From Archegozetes longisetosus (Eukaryota > Arthropoda > Arachnida > Sarcoptiformes > Trhypochthoniidae): DNA of 64,000 nt. The position numbers and the translations under genes were made by a program. Where the stretch lies: contig JAEMBT020000009.1 of NCBI GenBank assembly GCA_018873245.2, positions 2,638,001 through 2,702,000 of the forward strand, given 5' to 3'. The notes below the pieces were generated by a model. That model made no database searches. It saw only the letters and a program-made list of their open reading frames with translations, and was not told the DNA's origin. Positions 11,747-22,550 of this stretch are shown piece after piece; position 1 is the stretch's first letter, and every line of letters begins with the position of its first letter.

Positions 11747-12865
11747 ATGGATGAGAAGAAAAATTCAAATGAATTAACTGATACTTTCATTAAAAATGGA
11801 AATTATGAACTTCTTTGTTACAATGAAGTAAAACTTGGAGAAGGAAATTATGGCCAAGTGTTTAAGGTTTCATATAGAGGGTCGATCGGAGTGTGGGATG
11901 AATTTGAACAAGCTGTCAGAAAGATTAAAGTGGAAGCAAGAGATGAAATGGATCTTTTGGAGAAAGTCAAAACGTATTCTTCCGTCACTAAACTCAGAGA
12001 TAAAAGAACTGTGCGTTACTATGATGTCTGGCTTGAAAATGACTTCACAATTAAAGATGGTATCAAAACGAAAGATAAATGTCTTACTCTTTATATAAGA
12101 ATGGAATTATGTGATAAAAGCCTAAGTAAAGTATTTGAGATGTTGAGAGATGATAGGGATCTGATAGAAACTGGTGTATTGTCTCGTATTAAGTACTTCA
12201 TTTCATGTGGAATATTCATTGAAATGCTAGAAGGTCTTAGTTATTTACATAAACAAAATCCACAAATTATTCACAAATACTTATGTCCGGAAAATGTATT
12301 CCTGAAGTTTGACAACGACATGGAGAAATGGAGAACCAAGAATTCTGTTAAAATTGCAGACTTTGGTTTGGAAATCATTCACACGTATGTCAAATCAGTG
12401 CATGCAATAAATAGAGGACATATCAATTATTGGGCACCAGAAGTAATTGCAAATGAAAACTACGATACAAAAGCTGATACTTATAGTGCAGGAATGATTT
12501 TAAAAGATTTATTGGATATCAATAGAAACGGGTATGTAAAGCGTAACGAAACGCTGATTAAAGCGATAAAAATTCGAAAGATTTATTAATAAAATATTTT
12601 CAGAACTGAGGATAAAGTTAATACCGATTCAGTCACCTTGATGTCTAAACATCAAAATATGAGAGTCTTATTAAATAAAATGATCTCAAAAAATGCTAAT
12701 GAAAGACCGAGTTGTGAAGAAATACTTCAAAATAAACAGACCTGGGCCTTGACTGCACAAGAGTGTTATTCCGAGAAAGAAGTTGGCAAACTTTTAAATT
12801 CAAGAAACAATAATAAATGGTTTTACCACTTTATGATGCAGCAATTCTATAAGAAAGGCTATTAA
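11747..12865 (+). CDS. PEK/eIF2-alpha-kinase-like pseudokinase
   Basis: Protein-kinase fold, probably without phosphotransfer activity. Exons 11747-12531 and 12604-12865 (intron 72 nt, phase 2) give 348 residues. Seen: glycine loop G-E-G-N-Y-G (31-36), D-F-G (205-207), and an A-P-E motif. The ATP-binding lysine position is Arg (A-V-R, residue 58) and the catalytic loop reads H-K-Y-L-C-P-E-N (176-183) instead of H-R-D-L-K-P-x-N, so the catalytic Asp is Tyr. The phrase Y-I-R-M-E-L-C matches the eIF2-alpha kinase group. The frame is open and both splice sites are good, suggesting a maintained regulatory pseudokinase rather than debris. Related to the intact kinase at 36.6-40.2 kb. Confidence 0.82.
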
Positions 12866-13002
12866 TAGGATACCTTTTCTTTAATTTGAACGTCCTAATC
12901 CTATTATTTCATTTATTTTTTTGAACTGAATGTATTCACGAGTTTATTCAGCATGAGTAAACTAAGCATTGAACTAACCTAGAACAGTGGTCCCCAAACT
13001 TT

Positions 13003-13185
13003 TTCTCTAACTAATACCATACATATCAAAGTTTGTAAAGCTTATAAGAGTCAAAGATTTCTTAATTGTAATTAATAACAATTATTGTTTTTTAGGTTTT
13101 ATCATTCATTGAGAGGCTGTGACGAAAGAAAATTAAATTTTATTGTTGAAAACTATTTGTTATAAACCACTTTCGTGGATATATA
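13003..13185 (+). pseudogene. Gustatory-receptor remnant (exon 1 end and exon 2)
   Basis: Closely resembles 18,738-18,919 of the intact receptor gene: the exon-1 end with donor GTTTGTAAA, the intron, and the exon beginning after AG at 13,094-13,095. It contains in-frame TGA codons in the conserved exon, so it is dead. Part of a duplicated receptor locus. Confidence 0.75.
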
Positions 13186-13370
13186 TACATTTTTGTTGAG
13201 TGACTGAGTCCAACCATACGGCTCACTTAGTAATTGGTATCATCTAAAAATTTGTTGAATTGAGTAGTATTTTAAAACTCAATAGTTTCTTCTGTCATTC
13301 TTTGTCTTCTATCAGATAATATACGAATGAGAATATAACAAATGATTGAAGATTGAAATTTCGGTTCCAT

Positions 13371-13527
13371 GACACTTAATCGTCCGACACTTATTCGTCA
13401 GACACTTGTTCGTCTACATTTGTTCGTCTGGGACACTTATTCGTCGAATACTTGTTCGTCGGACATTTGTTCGTCTAAGACATTTTTTCGTCCAATACAT
13501 CTGTTCGTCCAATACATTTGTTGGTCC
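13371..13527 (+). repeat. Tandem array of 15-17 nt GTTCGTC units
   Basis: About ten direct, imperfect repeats of GACACTTGTTCGTC (variants with TTATTCGTC, TTTGTTCGTC and CTGTTCGTCC). Three units recur inverted at 14,024-14,068, so the array behaves as a subterminal repeat of the element around it. Confidence 0.85.
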
Positions 13528-13732
13528 ATTCAACCATTCGATCTACCGACCATTCGACCTAATAAGATATTTACTCCCAATATTTCTGTAATTCTACCAC
13601 TTCACTGCTAAACAGCAAAACAGAAGACAACTGAGGACGTCGTCTTTCATCAAGATTGTAAGTATTATATTCATTTCCATCTACTTTTTTCTATTTCTAG
13701 ATCATCAAGACTTAATCCATCGAGATCTCAAA

Positions 13733-14014
13733 ATGCCACTGGAATTTGTGAAGAGTACCAAAGGTAAAGATCGACTTGTTCACGATGAATACATTTTCAA
13801 CAAGGATTATACTAAATCAGGTAAGACCTACTGGAGATGTATCAAATATATTGAGAATTGTAAAGGGCGCGCGCATACGGATGGCGAAAGGGTGATTCAT
13901 CACTCTGATGATCACAACCATGTCCCACAAGCAGCAAGAATCGATGCAAAGAAAATTCATTTCACTTGTGTTGTATCAAGGATAAATATATTTTCAGATG
14001 AACAATCATCCTGA
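13733..14014 (+). CDS. FLYWCH zinc-finger protein fragment (93 aa)
   Basis: Small ORF starting MPLEFV. Residues about 3-62 match the FLYWCH zinc-finger pattern: F-V-K-S-T-K-G, a Tyr-Trp-Arg-Cys block (Y-W-R-C), a second Cys (E-N-C-K-G-R-A) and the H-N-H ligand pair near residue 62. FLYWCH domains bind DNA and occur in Mutator-type transposases and in domesticated factors. A possible 43-nt intron (13,658-13,700) precedes the ATG. The last 30 residues look non-homologous, so this is a truncated or element-encoded product. Confidence 0.7.
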   Translation: MPLEFVKSTKGKDRLVHDEYIFNKDYTKSGKTYWRCIKYIENCKGRAHTDGERVIHHSDDHNHVPQAARIDAKKIHFTCVVSRINIFSDEQSS

Positions 14015-14290
14015 AAATATCTGAGACGAACAAATGTCTTACGAACAAACGACGACGAACAAGTGTCCTGATACCCCGATTTGTACCACAAAAGACCTCA
14101 AGATCGGAGATTCTGAAGTATCTCAAGTCTTTTGAGCTCGGCTCTAGTCTGATTCATAATTTTACTGTTGAGATAACTGTTAATTAAATTATACTTATAT
14201 TCAGCTTCATATAATAGGAATGAGTGCATAAAAATTGCGATATTTAACTTAATTCAAATAACATTTTATCGAAGCTAGACTCAAATGAAA

Positions 14291-14327
14291 GACAATTAAA
14301 GACAATTAAAGACAATTAAAGACAATT
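14291..14327 (+). repeat. Short tandem repeat, 10-nt unit GACAATTAAA
   Basis: Three perfect copies and one partial copy in direct orientation. Confidence 0.95.
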
Positions 14328-14888
14328 TGAAGACCTTTAAAATAACACATAGCACACATTTTTTCATTGGCTGTGAGAAAAGTTATCGCTAAAAAGAATA
14401 GCGAAAATTTTTCAAAATTTCTATGAACTGATCTTTAAAAAAATTCACAAGTCATACCGAATACTAATACTGAATGACAGCTTAACATGAAATTTATCCG
14501 TAAAATAAAAAGCCAAGAATTGGTGTTAAAAAATCAATAAACAGAAAATTATTTTTTCAATGAAGTAACAATTTTATTTGCTCTGAAATTTGGTAAACAA
14601 GGCAATTATTGGGCTTTTAATATCTTTTATATTAATATCTTTCTATAAAAGTTTGATTATCTCTTATCATGTTATTGCCGAATGAATATCTAAACAGCAA
14701 TAAGAAAATTCTAAAAATATTCTTAACATCTTTACGATATTATTTCAAAGAACTTCAATAAGTATATTCATAAATTTATCAAGTTTGATAAAAGTTTATT
14801 AGAACTGAAAAAAATTTACACTTTGAATTTTGGGTGAATAAGGGGTTTTATGTGTTTTTATGGCGATATCTTTCTATCGAATTTATAG

Positions 14889-14933
14889 ATTACAGCCATG
14901 ACTATGATTTTTATGCTGAAAATATATGAATGA
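14889..14933 (+). pseudogene. Orphan copy of the receptor's last exon
   Basis: Follows a TTTATAG acceptor and matches the terminal exon of the intact receptor (19,489-19,545) almost base for base, ending TGA a few codons earlier. No upstream exons remain in this copy. Confidence 0.7.
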
Positions 14934-15718
14934 TATTTATCTTTTCTCATATTTGTTTAAAGTTTCACAAGTTTAATTTGTTTGACACTCTGTTCTATAC
15001 AACTTATATCTTAAAATAAAAATATTTAATAACATATTATTAATATTCTTTTAATGACAATAACCATGAAACTGATTACTACGTGTTATATATATTGCTA
15101 TATCTATAATATCCTATTTTATTTTTTATCTTCAATCAAAATCGAATAGATTAGACATAAGTCATCTAAGTAATAATTGATGTTTTGTTCAATTAATTTG
15201 AATTATAACAACACTTAAGTGTTACTCAATAAATTACACTTTAACTTATATTCAATAATAGTCTATCATTACTGTGCTTGTGTTACCATTAGTGGTTGAA
15301 TTTTACCGAGTATAATCGCAGAAACTAATAAACGTCTATCGGTTAGATAGCGTAATTTGCCGATTTCGACCGAAAGCATCTCTATTATATTATGCATTTT
15401 AGTGCTTATATTTCTTAATTTAAATGTAGTCTTACGTAACACTATTGACTTCACGTGCTTACTATTTATGAATTTAGTGCAAACTCTTGATCGAAAGAAT
15501 AATTCTTATTGACACTTATTTTATTTATGGGTTTTAAGGTAACAATTCAGAAATGAATTTGAACAGAAAACGTAGATAATAAGGTTTTCATTTGTACAAT
15601 TTCTTTTCTTCAAATGAGTAATTGAATTCAAGATTTTAAAAAATACTCTTTCATTTTTTAATTATCAAATAATAAACTTTATTAATTGTAGAAACATATG
15701 AAAATAGATTTGTAATTA

Positions 15719-17018
15719 CAAAAGGTTATTCCAATTTATTTGATCAACAGAGATATTTAATTTATAATAACAAATGACGCTTATGAATATTTTTGATGTA
15801 CTCTATGAGTCCTCCATGACCCCTGCTAACCGCTCGACATCGTTTTTTCCATTCGTTAAACACACGACGTATGTTATCAATAGTAATGTATGACCACTCA
15901 TCCTGTAACACTTTCCAAAGCCCTGGTATAGAGGTTGCACGTCTACGAAATAGTCGCTGTTTAAGGTAACCGAAAGCGTAGAAATCCATAGGACTAGTAT
16001 CTGGAGACTTCACTGGAATGTCTTCATTTTTAATAAAATCCATAGCCATTCTGTTCTGAAGACCTATCGGATATTGCTGAGTAAAGTCTGCTGTATGTGC
16101 AGTTGCCTTGTGGTGGTGCAGAATCACTTTGTACAGCTCGTGAGGATACAATTGTGGGAAATATCTTTCTAATAGTGGCTTTAGTACAAAGTCAGCATAA
16201 TATCTTGCATTAATCTTTACACTGTTTGGAATTTTTATAAGTGGTAAAGTTCCTCTGCCAGTCAGTGCTCCGACTACCATAAACCCAACGGGAAACTTTG
16301 CAGTATTTCATCCAAGTTTCAGGTGGTATCTCTCCTCTTTTAACGTAGCATATCTTCCTCTCACCATTGCAGTAATTAAGATAAATATACGCTTCATCTA
16401 TTGTCACTACGTATTCGCTTCAGTCTTTGGCCAAATGGTTTTCATACAATTTTCTAGTATTGGTCTTTCTGTTTTCATGTGTTCGAGTTTCAACTTATGT
16501 ACTTTGGTCTTTCTTCTAGTGACGCAATTAAGATCTTCGTGAATGATGCGGTTAATTACTGATTGTGACAGCTTCAGCTTTCGAGACAATTGATTTTGTG
16601 TTGATGGATTAGGTGTACTTATGGCAATCTTCACCTTTCTGATCATCTGCATAGTTCTTGCGGTTCTTGGTTTTGTCTTAATAAGACACTTTCTCATTTA
16701 AAACGCCACTACTTTTTCTTAAACCGTCTTTGTTCACTACATTACTAATTGTACCCAATGATATCTTATAGCTATCATGTTCTAGCTGCTTTTGTATCTC
16801 TCGGTGGGTGATACTATTCTTGGAAAGTGTCAATATTGCATACTCAACTTTGGGATCAATAGATTTTACCATTTTAAGATGATTTGCAAAGTAATGCGTA
16901 GTTAACATTAAACAGTGCTCCAATCTACTATAATAGTCTATGAGAAGTTTGGAAAACTTTGAGTGTGTGTTATTATTGTATTACATTTTCTAGTCAAATA
17001 AATTGGAATAACCTTTTG
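15719..17018 (-). mobile_element. DD41D-type mariner element, 1,300 bp, perfect TIRs
   Basis: Bounded by TA dinucleotides (15,717-15,718 and 17,019-17,020). The ends CAAAAGGTTATTCCAATTTA and its reverse complement match perfectly over 25 bp. The minus strand carries a broken transposase. Full-length size and intact ends contrast with the broken ORF. Confidence 0.92.
15762..16923 (-). pseudogene. DD41D mariner transposase, frameshifted
   Basis: Cut-and-paste transposase of the IS630-Tc1-mariner superfamily, read in four overlapping frames (from 16,923, 16,697, 16,407 and 16,280), so several indels. Order: helix-turn-helix DNA-binding part, first catalytic Asp in V-T-I-D-E-A-Y, the second-Asp region I-L-H-H-H-K-A-T-A-H where Asp has become His, then S-P-D-T-S-P-M-D-F-Y with the third Asp. 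The spacing from the second to the third site is 41 residues, the DD41D hallmark. Inactive by frameshift and by loss of the second Asp. Confidence 0.88.
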
Positions 17019-17020
17019 TA

Positions 17021-17691
17021 TTTCTTAACATATAATGTTAGAGAAGAAAAGTAAATCATTCATATTTTTAATGTTGAGGTACCTATTAATTAAATTATAC
17101 ATTTTCTGTTGGTCAAGCTGAGTCCAACCATGCTGCTCACTTAGGAATTGGTCAGGTAGGTCAGCTTTTATAGCCATAAACCCACTGTTTCAAGTTTGAC
17201 CCATATTTTTTAATATTGAGGTAACTGTTAATTATACTTATATTTTAGAAAGTTTTTCATTTGTTTAAAACATCTTCATTGCTGTAGCGACTATAGTAAA
17301 CATTAAGTTTTAGAGGCACCACACTTAACTAGTACTGAATGACAGCTTAACACGAAACTAAAACACAAAATAATAAGTCAAGAATTGGTGTTAAGAATCA
17401 ATAAATGGAAAATTATTTTTTCAATAAAGAATAGTTGTATTTGCTCTTAAACTTAAATTGCTAGTAAAGGCAGCTGTTAGGCTTTTAATGAGCTTTGTAT
17501 TGATATATTTCTATAAAAGTTTAATGAGTTCTTATAATGATATTGTCTGAATACCTAAAAATCAATAAGAAAATTCGAAAATATTCTGATATCTTTATGA
17601 TATCATTTCAAAGAACTTCAGTAAGAATATAAATATATTTATCAAATTTTATAAAAGTGAAAATAAAATTGAAAACTGAATAGCGTTTAGT
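17021..17691. other. Upstream region of the gustatory-receptor gene
   Basis: No gene. Contains the stretch TGAGTCCAACCATG..GCTCACTTAG that also occurs near 13,205-13,235, and about 330 nt shared with 14,460-14,830; this is the duplicated 5' flank of the receptor locus. Confidence 0.55.
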
Positions 17692-19545
17692 ATGGAAAGT
17701 GATTTCGATCCTTCACAAATATTACCATCAGAATTGTTGATCACTTCTGCCGGATCTCATTTATATCTGATCGGTTTATCTCTTTTTCAAAGTGGATTGA
17801 ATAAAAGGAACAGATTTCATAACCCATTATTGGTTGCTATCGGGAATTTGATATATGTGGTCAGATCTATTATTTCACTACTATTACCGGAAGAAAATCC
17901 TGAATATTTCATAATAATTCTAGACTTCTCATACTTTATGAACTCGAGAGTTCACCACAATATCCTAGCGATAATAGTGTTTTCCTTGGCGTTGATTACG
18001 CAATGGATTCATTATAGAAATTACAAGAAAAATCAGTTTCCCACATATTTGAAACCATTTGAGATGATTTCGGGACTCACTTCACCGCTAAGTATTGGAT
18101 TTTCAGATAAAGTTCGAATATACAAATTCGTGAGAATAGCAAAACGAATATTCTATATTTGCGAAAATTGGTCAAAACCAGTGATCATAACATTTTCTTT
18201 GATTGCTTGTAATTTGCCGATCTTTTTCAACTGCTCTCTCATTCAATTCACTTTCTATGTATTTCCTCTGAATTTGATCTTGATTTTATTCGGTTGCCAC
18301 ACGTATATGATGTTCATGTACCATATCGTCTACTTTTACCTCATTTGTTATTACCTGTCAATTAAAGCTGAAGAATTGAATGAGAAAATTAAGAAATTTG
18401 CTAAAAGCAAATCAAGATTAACGGACAAACGAGCTATGGCTATAATGAAGAATTTGGATACAAACTATTTGGAAATAACTTCGTTTAACAAAGACTTTTG
18501 GTCGAAATATTTATTCTGGGTTTGGCTTCTCTACTCTTATATAATTGTCTTACTCTTATTTATTGCTATATTCTTGAAGATTAATTTAGTAATGAGAATT
18601 TTTATCTTTTATTGTTCTCTTATTTTCATATTTCCACTGATATTAATTATAAGATGTGCCTCTTCTGTCTATTATCAAACCAATAAGACTCATGATATAT
18701 TATTGAGAATCACGTTCACACTCAAAAAGTTGTCCTTAACTGATACCACACATATCAAAGTTTGTAAAACTCACAAAAATCAAAGATTTTTTCTAAGACT
18801 AAACTAATCACATTTCTAATTATTTTTAGTTGTCATCATTTATCGAGAGACTAAGTCAAAAGAAAATTGGATTTTATTGTTGGAAACTATTTGTTATAAA
18901 CCACTTTCGTGGATATGAAGTAAGAACTGATTTGTATTATGATATCAATTTTAAGTAGTGTTGGGATATCTCTAGAAATTATCTTTTGACGGGAAAATTT
19001 CTAGAAAGTTTCTAGAAATATTTCTGGAAATATTTCTATTGTCAAGAAATTTTCTTTTAATGAACCTCCCATAGAAATATATGAACGTCCTATTGAAATA
19101 TAATGAACTTCAGATTCATCAAACGGAATAGCATGTCTTTACAGCCATTTTAAGGGATTTATGAATAAATAACACTTAAATGTATTAAAAATTAAGTTCA
19201 AAATTAAATTAGATTGTTTAAACTTAAAGATTAATATTTGCATGTGTAAGTCATATGTTTTATGAGTGGTTCATATATTCCAATATGAGATTCATATACT
19301 TCAGTGGGAGGTTAATATATTTCTATGAGAGGTTCATATATTTCTATGGGAGATTCATTAAAAGATAATTTCCCGATTTTTGACGAGAAATCATCTCTCG
19401 AGAAAATTTCTAGAAAAATTCTCGAGAAATTTTCTTAGAAACTTTCTTTTTACAACACTAATTTTAAGACTATTTTTATAATTTATAGATTACAGCCGTG
19501 ACTATGATTTTTATGATGAAAATCATAGAGATGTCATTGTATTGA
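17692..19545 (+). CDS. Gustatory-receptor-like seven-transmembrane protein (404 aa)
   Basis: Probable chemoreceptor of the arthropod Gr family (ligand-gated channel in the plasma membrane). Exons 17692-18759, 18830-18919 and 19489-19545; both introns are phase 0 and lie in the C-terminal part, as is usual for Gr genes. The protein has about seven hydrophobic helices, no signal peptide, and a conserved C-terminal block F-I-E-R-L-S-Q-K-K-I-G-F-Y followed by W-K-L-F-V-I-N-H-F-R-G-Y-E. The last exon was found because the same exon is repeated at 14,889 in a duplicate. Intron 2 (569 nt) is long only because a MITE sits in it. The ligand is not predictable. The ORF is intact, unlike its neighbouring duplicates. 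Confidence 0.8.
18956..19460. mobile_element. hAT-type MITE inserted in receptor intron 2
   Basis: Ends TAGTGTTG / CAACACTA with long imperfect inverted repeats rich in TTTCTAGAAA and in ATAGAAATATATGAAC blocks. Flanked by the perfect 8-bp direct repeat ATTTTAAG (18,948-18,955 and 19,461-19,468), the target-duplication length of hAT transposons. 505 bp with no ORF. A truncated relative lies near 61,300. Confidence 0.9.
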
Positions 19546-20980
19546 CCTAAGATTATATTGAAAATCACTGACTTCTATAAGCAAAATGTTCACTTTGATA
19601 TTATATCTGTTGTTTAATTGCTATAATCTTTATAGTTGTTTATTATCCTGTAGTTAAAAGTGTTAGAGGTAGATATCGCCTATTGTCAGGTTTGAACGGA
19701 ACGGAATGTTTAATGAGTCTACATTAAAGGTTAGTATTTCTCTGTTAAGATATATATGATCGTGTGGCATTTTTATTTCTGGTTCCGTCGCGTCGCACCG
19801 AAAGCTTAATGATTTAGTCTAATATGTGTTCAAAGTTTTATCTTCTTACCTTTATAACTTATATTTCAAATCTGTTATGATATCTAATAATATGTTATTG
19901 ATCATTCGGATAATCATAATAATAATGAAACTAATTAATAATTTATTATATCTATCATTATAATATCTGTTTTATTTGTTATATTTACTAATAATTGAAT
20001 ATATTAGACACAATTAGATTAGAATAAATGATAGTTTATTCAATTAATTTTTAATTTTAATAATACAAAGTTTTATCGGGCAAACAACAGCTTAAACTTG
20101 AACTCAATAATTGTCTATGATGTAATCGTGTTATTAAGGTTTGAATAATAAAATTGATTTTCAATAAAATCGTGATTGTAATAATTGCATTTCTAACTCT
20201 ATCAGAAAAATACATTTGTTTTGGGAATTTAGCTGTTGAATCAGTTTTTGAACTTCTTCATACTTAAACTGAAAAGGTTTTATTTTAATCCAAACATTTT
20301 TGCATTATGTTTATTGTGTTGCTTCATATTGTATTAAATCAGAGACACATTTTGACTCTGTACTTCAAGTTATTGAAAATTCGAATTGACTTGTATTTAA
20401 ATTTTATTCTGAAGATGAACCTGTTTGATAATATAACTGCAATACACTGAAAAACGTAGCGATAAACGAAGTATGTTTCTTGAGTTTATTAATCGAAAAA
20501 TTGGGTACTGCTCGGATTATAATCACTATTAAATTACTAATTTAATCTTTTAGTATTTAAATCATTTTGACGCAAGAAAACAATTTTATTGTTTTGACCA
20601 ATAGAAAGCATGAGCGCTATTAGAGCAGAATACAACAGCGTTTCCAAACTTTTAAGTTTGTACAACTTTTAAAATTATATCTAACGAAGATCAATATAAA
20701 CCTTAAAGAAAAATATATTAAATATGAATCAATGAGAAATTTAATTAAATTTCAATATATGAAAAATTCATTCTTTCAAAATTAAGCTAGAATTCTAATC
20801 AATTTCAATCTAAAAATTATATATAAATTTATTAAAGAGCATTTAATTCAATTTTATTTATTAGAGCTTCAATTCAATATATCTAATGACATAATTACTA
20901 TCATTATAATTAAATATAAGATCTGTAATATTCTCTTAGTAAACAGTCAGATTAGATTTGCTTGAATGATATCTGATTTG
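19546..20980. other. Intergenic, no gene seen
   Basis: Contains the 3' flank of the receptor locus (19,915-20,160 resembles 15,040-15,300). Otherwise AT-rich with no coding signal. Confidence 0.5.
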
Positions 20981-21237
20981 TTATATATCTGAGATTTCGA
21001 TCGTGCAACTTCTGCAACAACCGCCACACGAATCCAGACATTCTGAACATGGAGTTGGTGAACAGCTGGGTGAACATGAAGCGCAGGACACGGTAATCTG
21101 TCACAAACAATCATGGCTTCGTTATTTTCAACACCTATCAAGACAACTATTGTAAATAATAAGTTAGTGTGAAAATTGATATCTGAGTTTACCCTAATTC
21201 TATTCTCAACTACTATTACTACACTTGTAGCCTTCAA
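20981..21237 (-). CDS. Cys-rich mini-protein gene, 3' exon clear, 5' end uncertain
   Basis: The 3' exon 21,097-20,981 encodes 38 residues with ten cysteines (S-C-A-S-C-S-P-S-C then P-C-S-E-C-L-D-S-C-G-G-C-C-R-S-C) and ends TAA after a good acceptor (GTGACAG). A possible upstream exon 21,237-21,193 ends at a GTAAAC donor (intron 95 nt), but it has no ATG and a TAA lies just upstream. The Cys array is homologous in layout to the one at 34,970-35,067 (C-S-P-x-P-C-x-x-C-L-D-x-C-G-x-C-C). Disulfide-rich secreted peptide or metal binder are both possible; function is unknown. Confidence 0.4.
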
Positions 21238-21240
21238 AAT

Positions 21241-22550
21241 TTAGTCTGTTTATATAGATTCTGGTTATTCTATGTCCTTTTATTCTATATCTCACAAATG
21301 TTACTTAATATTTTGTCATACAGAACAAATTAACATAGTTTTCGACAAATATGTGCGTTTCGTTGCTTGGAAAATGACTTTCATTTAATTGTTTTTTCTT
21401 GGGAAATCTTTCAAATAGATTAGTATCTATCGATAAAATTCACTTGAAATCAAATACTTTTTATAGTTCATGCTCACTTTTGAGTTTAGCCAAGGTTGAG
21501 GGTTTGCATGAGACTAATATTACCTAAATTAGTTTAACAGCTTTACAGTCTATGGCTTTTGAGAAATGAAAGATTGTTTTAGCATTAAACCTTTAAAACT
21601 GATTTAATCTGTTATGAACAGACTTTTAATTCTAATATCTGCTAAATAAAAACACTTTTAAGAAATATGGAATTTTGTTTATTTATTTGAAGATAATTTT
21701 TTCCAGAACTAAAATTTATATTTATTTAACAATCAATTTCTGCTTTTTGGAACGGTTGCTCATTAAAAAATTCTTTTAATTACATAAACACTATTAATGT
21801 TAATATAAATTCAAAACAGCATTATCATTTAAAGAGCAAATGATTTGATGTACAAATTTTACATCAAAAGGACAAGGAGCATTAAGCCATTGTGAGTGGA
21901 CGGAGTCAATCGAATGTTACAATCCATAGCCTTTGACCTCACGCATACACCCTAAAATATTTTAGTAAAATTCCCAGTAGTTTACGAGATACAAAGTTTT
22001 TTCAAAATCTTTTTATAATGGGCTCTATGGAGAATTTTATTATTTCAAAGAATCATTTGATCCTCGTCCCTAAGGAATTTAATCTTGATATTTGGCCAAT
22101 AAATCAACATTAATCTGGGAATAATTTCAGCAAAGAATTAAAATATATGGAGACCTTGAAGGTAGTTAAAATCGAATAATAATTTTTGGTTTTAAGTATC
22201 TGAATATACGACAAAAATAGGGTTAAGATCCCACAACACATTTTATACGCGCTAAAAAGTAAAAGACAACCAAAGCGATGGTCATCCATCTCTTGAAGAA
22301 GTGCTATTTTGTAAATACTGTTCTTATGAATTAAATATGGATAACAGACCATCGTATCTGATGACTTAATATAAAACGGTTTATAAGCTCTCTCTTTCAC
22401 ATACACACACTCACACAAACGATTTCATATGAAAATTTATAAACACAAGAAACTTAAAGAATCACAATTGAATGACAATAAAGTGGAAAACTAACTAGCC
22501 GAGACTATATGCAGATCGAAAGAAAAAGATTAAAATGCAGAAGGATTCGT
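21241..22550. other. Intergenic, no gene seen
   Basis: AT-rich. Short open frames on both strands lack homology and splice context. Confidence 0.45.

Larger units (their letters stand above)
13357..14086 (+). mobile_element. Mutator-like (MULE?) element with FLYWCH gene and GTTCGTC end arrays
   Basis: The left end (13,371-13,527) holds about ten imperfect copies of a 15-17 nt unit of type GACACTTGTTCGTC. The right end (14,024-14,068) holds three copies in inverted orientation, and the outermost sequences also pair weakly. Between them lies a FLYWCH zinc-finger ORF. FLYWCH domains are commonly carried by Mutator-like elements, so a MULE derivative is inferred. No transposase core is present and no target duplication was recognised. 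Confidence 0.6.
14087..15716. other. Decayed duplicate of the receptor locus (flanks only)
   Basis: Segments around 14,160-14,830 resemble 17,210-17,660 (upstream of the intact receptor), and 15,040-15,300 resembles 19,915-20,160 (downstream). The first two receptor exons are missing; a copy of the last exon survives at 14,889-14,933. No open gene remains. Confidence 0.6.

Noticed and set aside
13406-13591. Plus-strand frames with repeated 'Cys-Ser-Ser' codons
   Set aside because: Translation of the GTTCGTC tandem array, not a protein.
22110-22418. 102-codon minus frame
   Set aside because: No homology, no splice context and composition like the AT-rich flanks.
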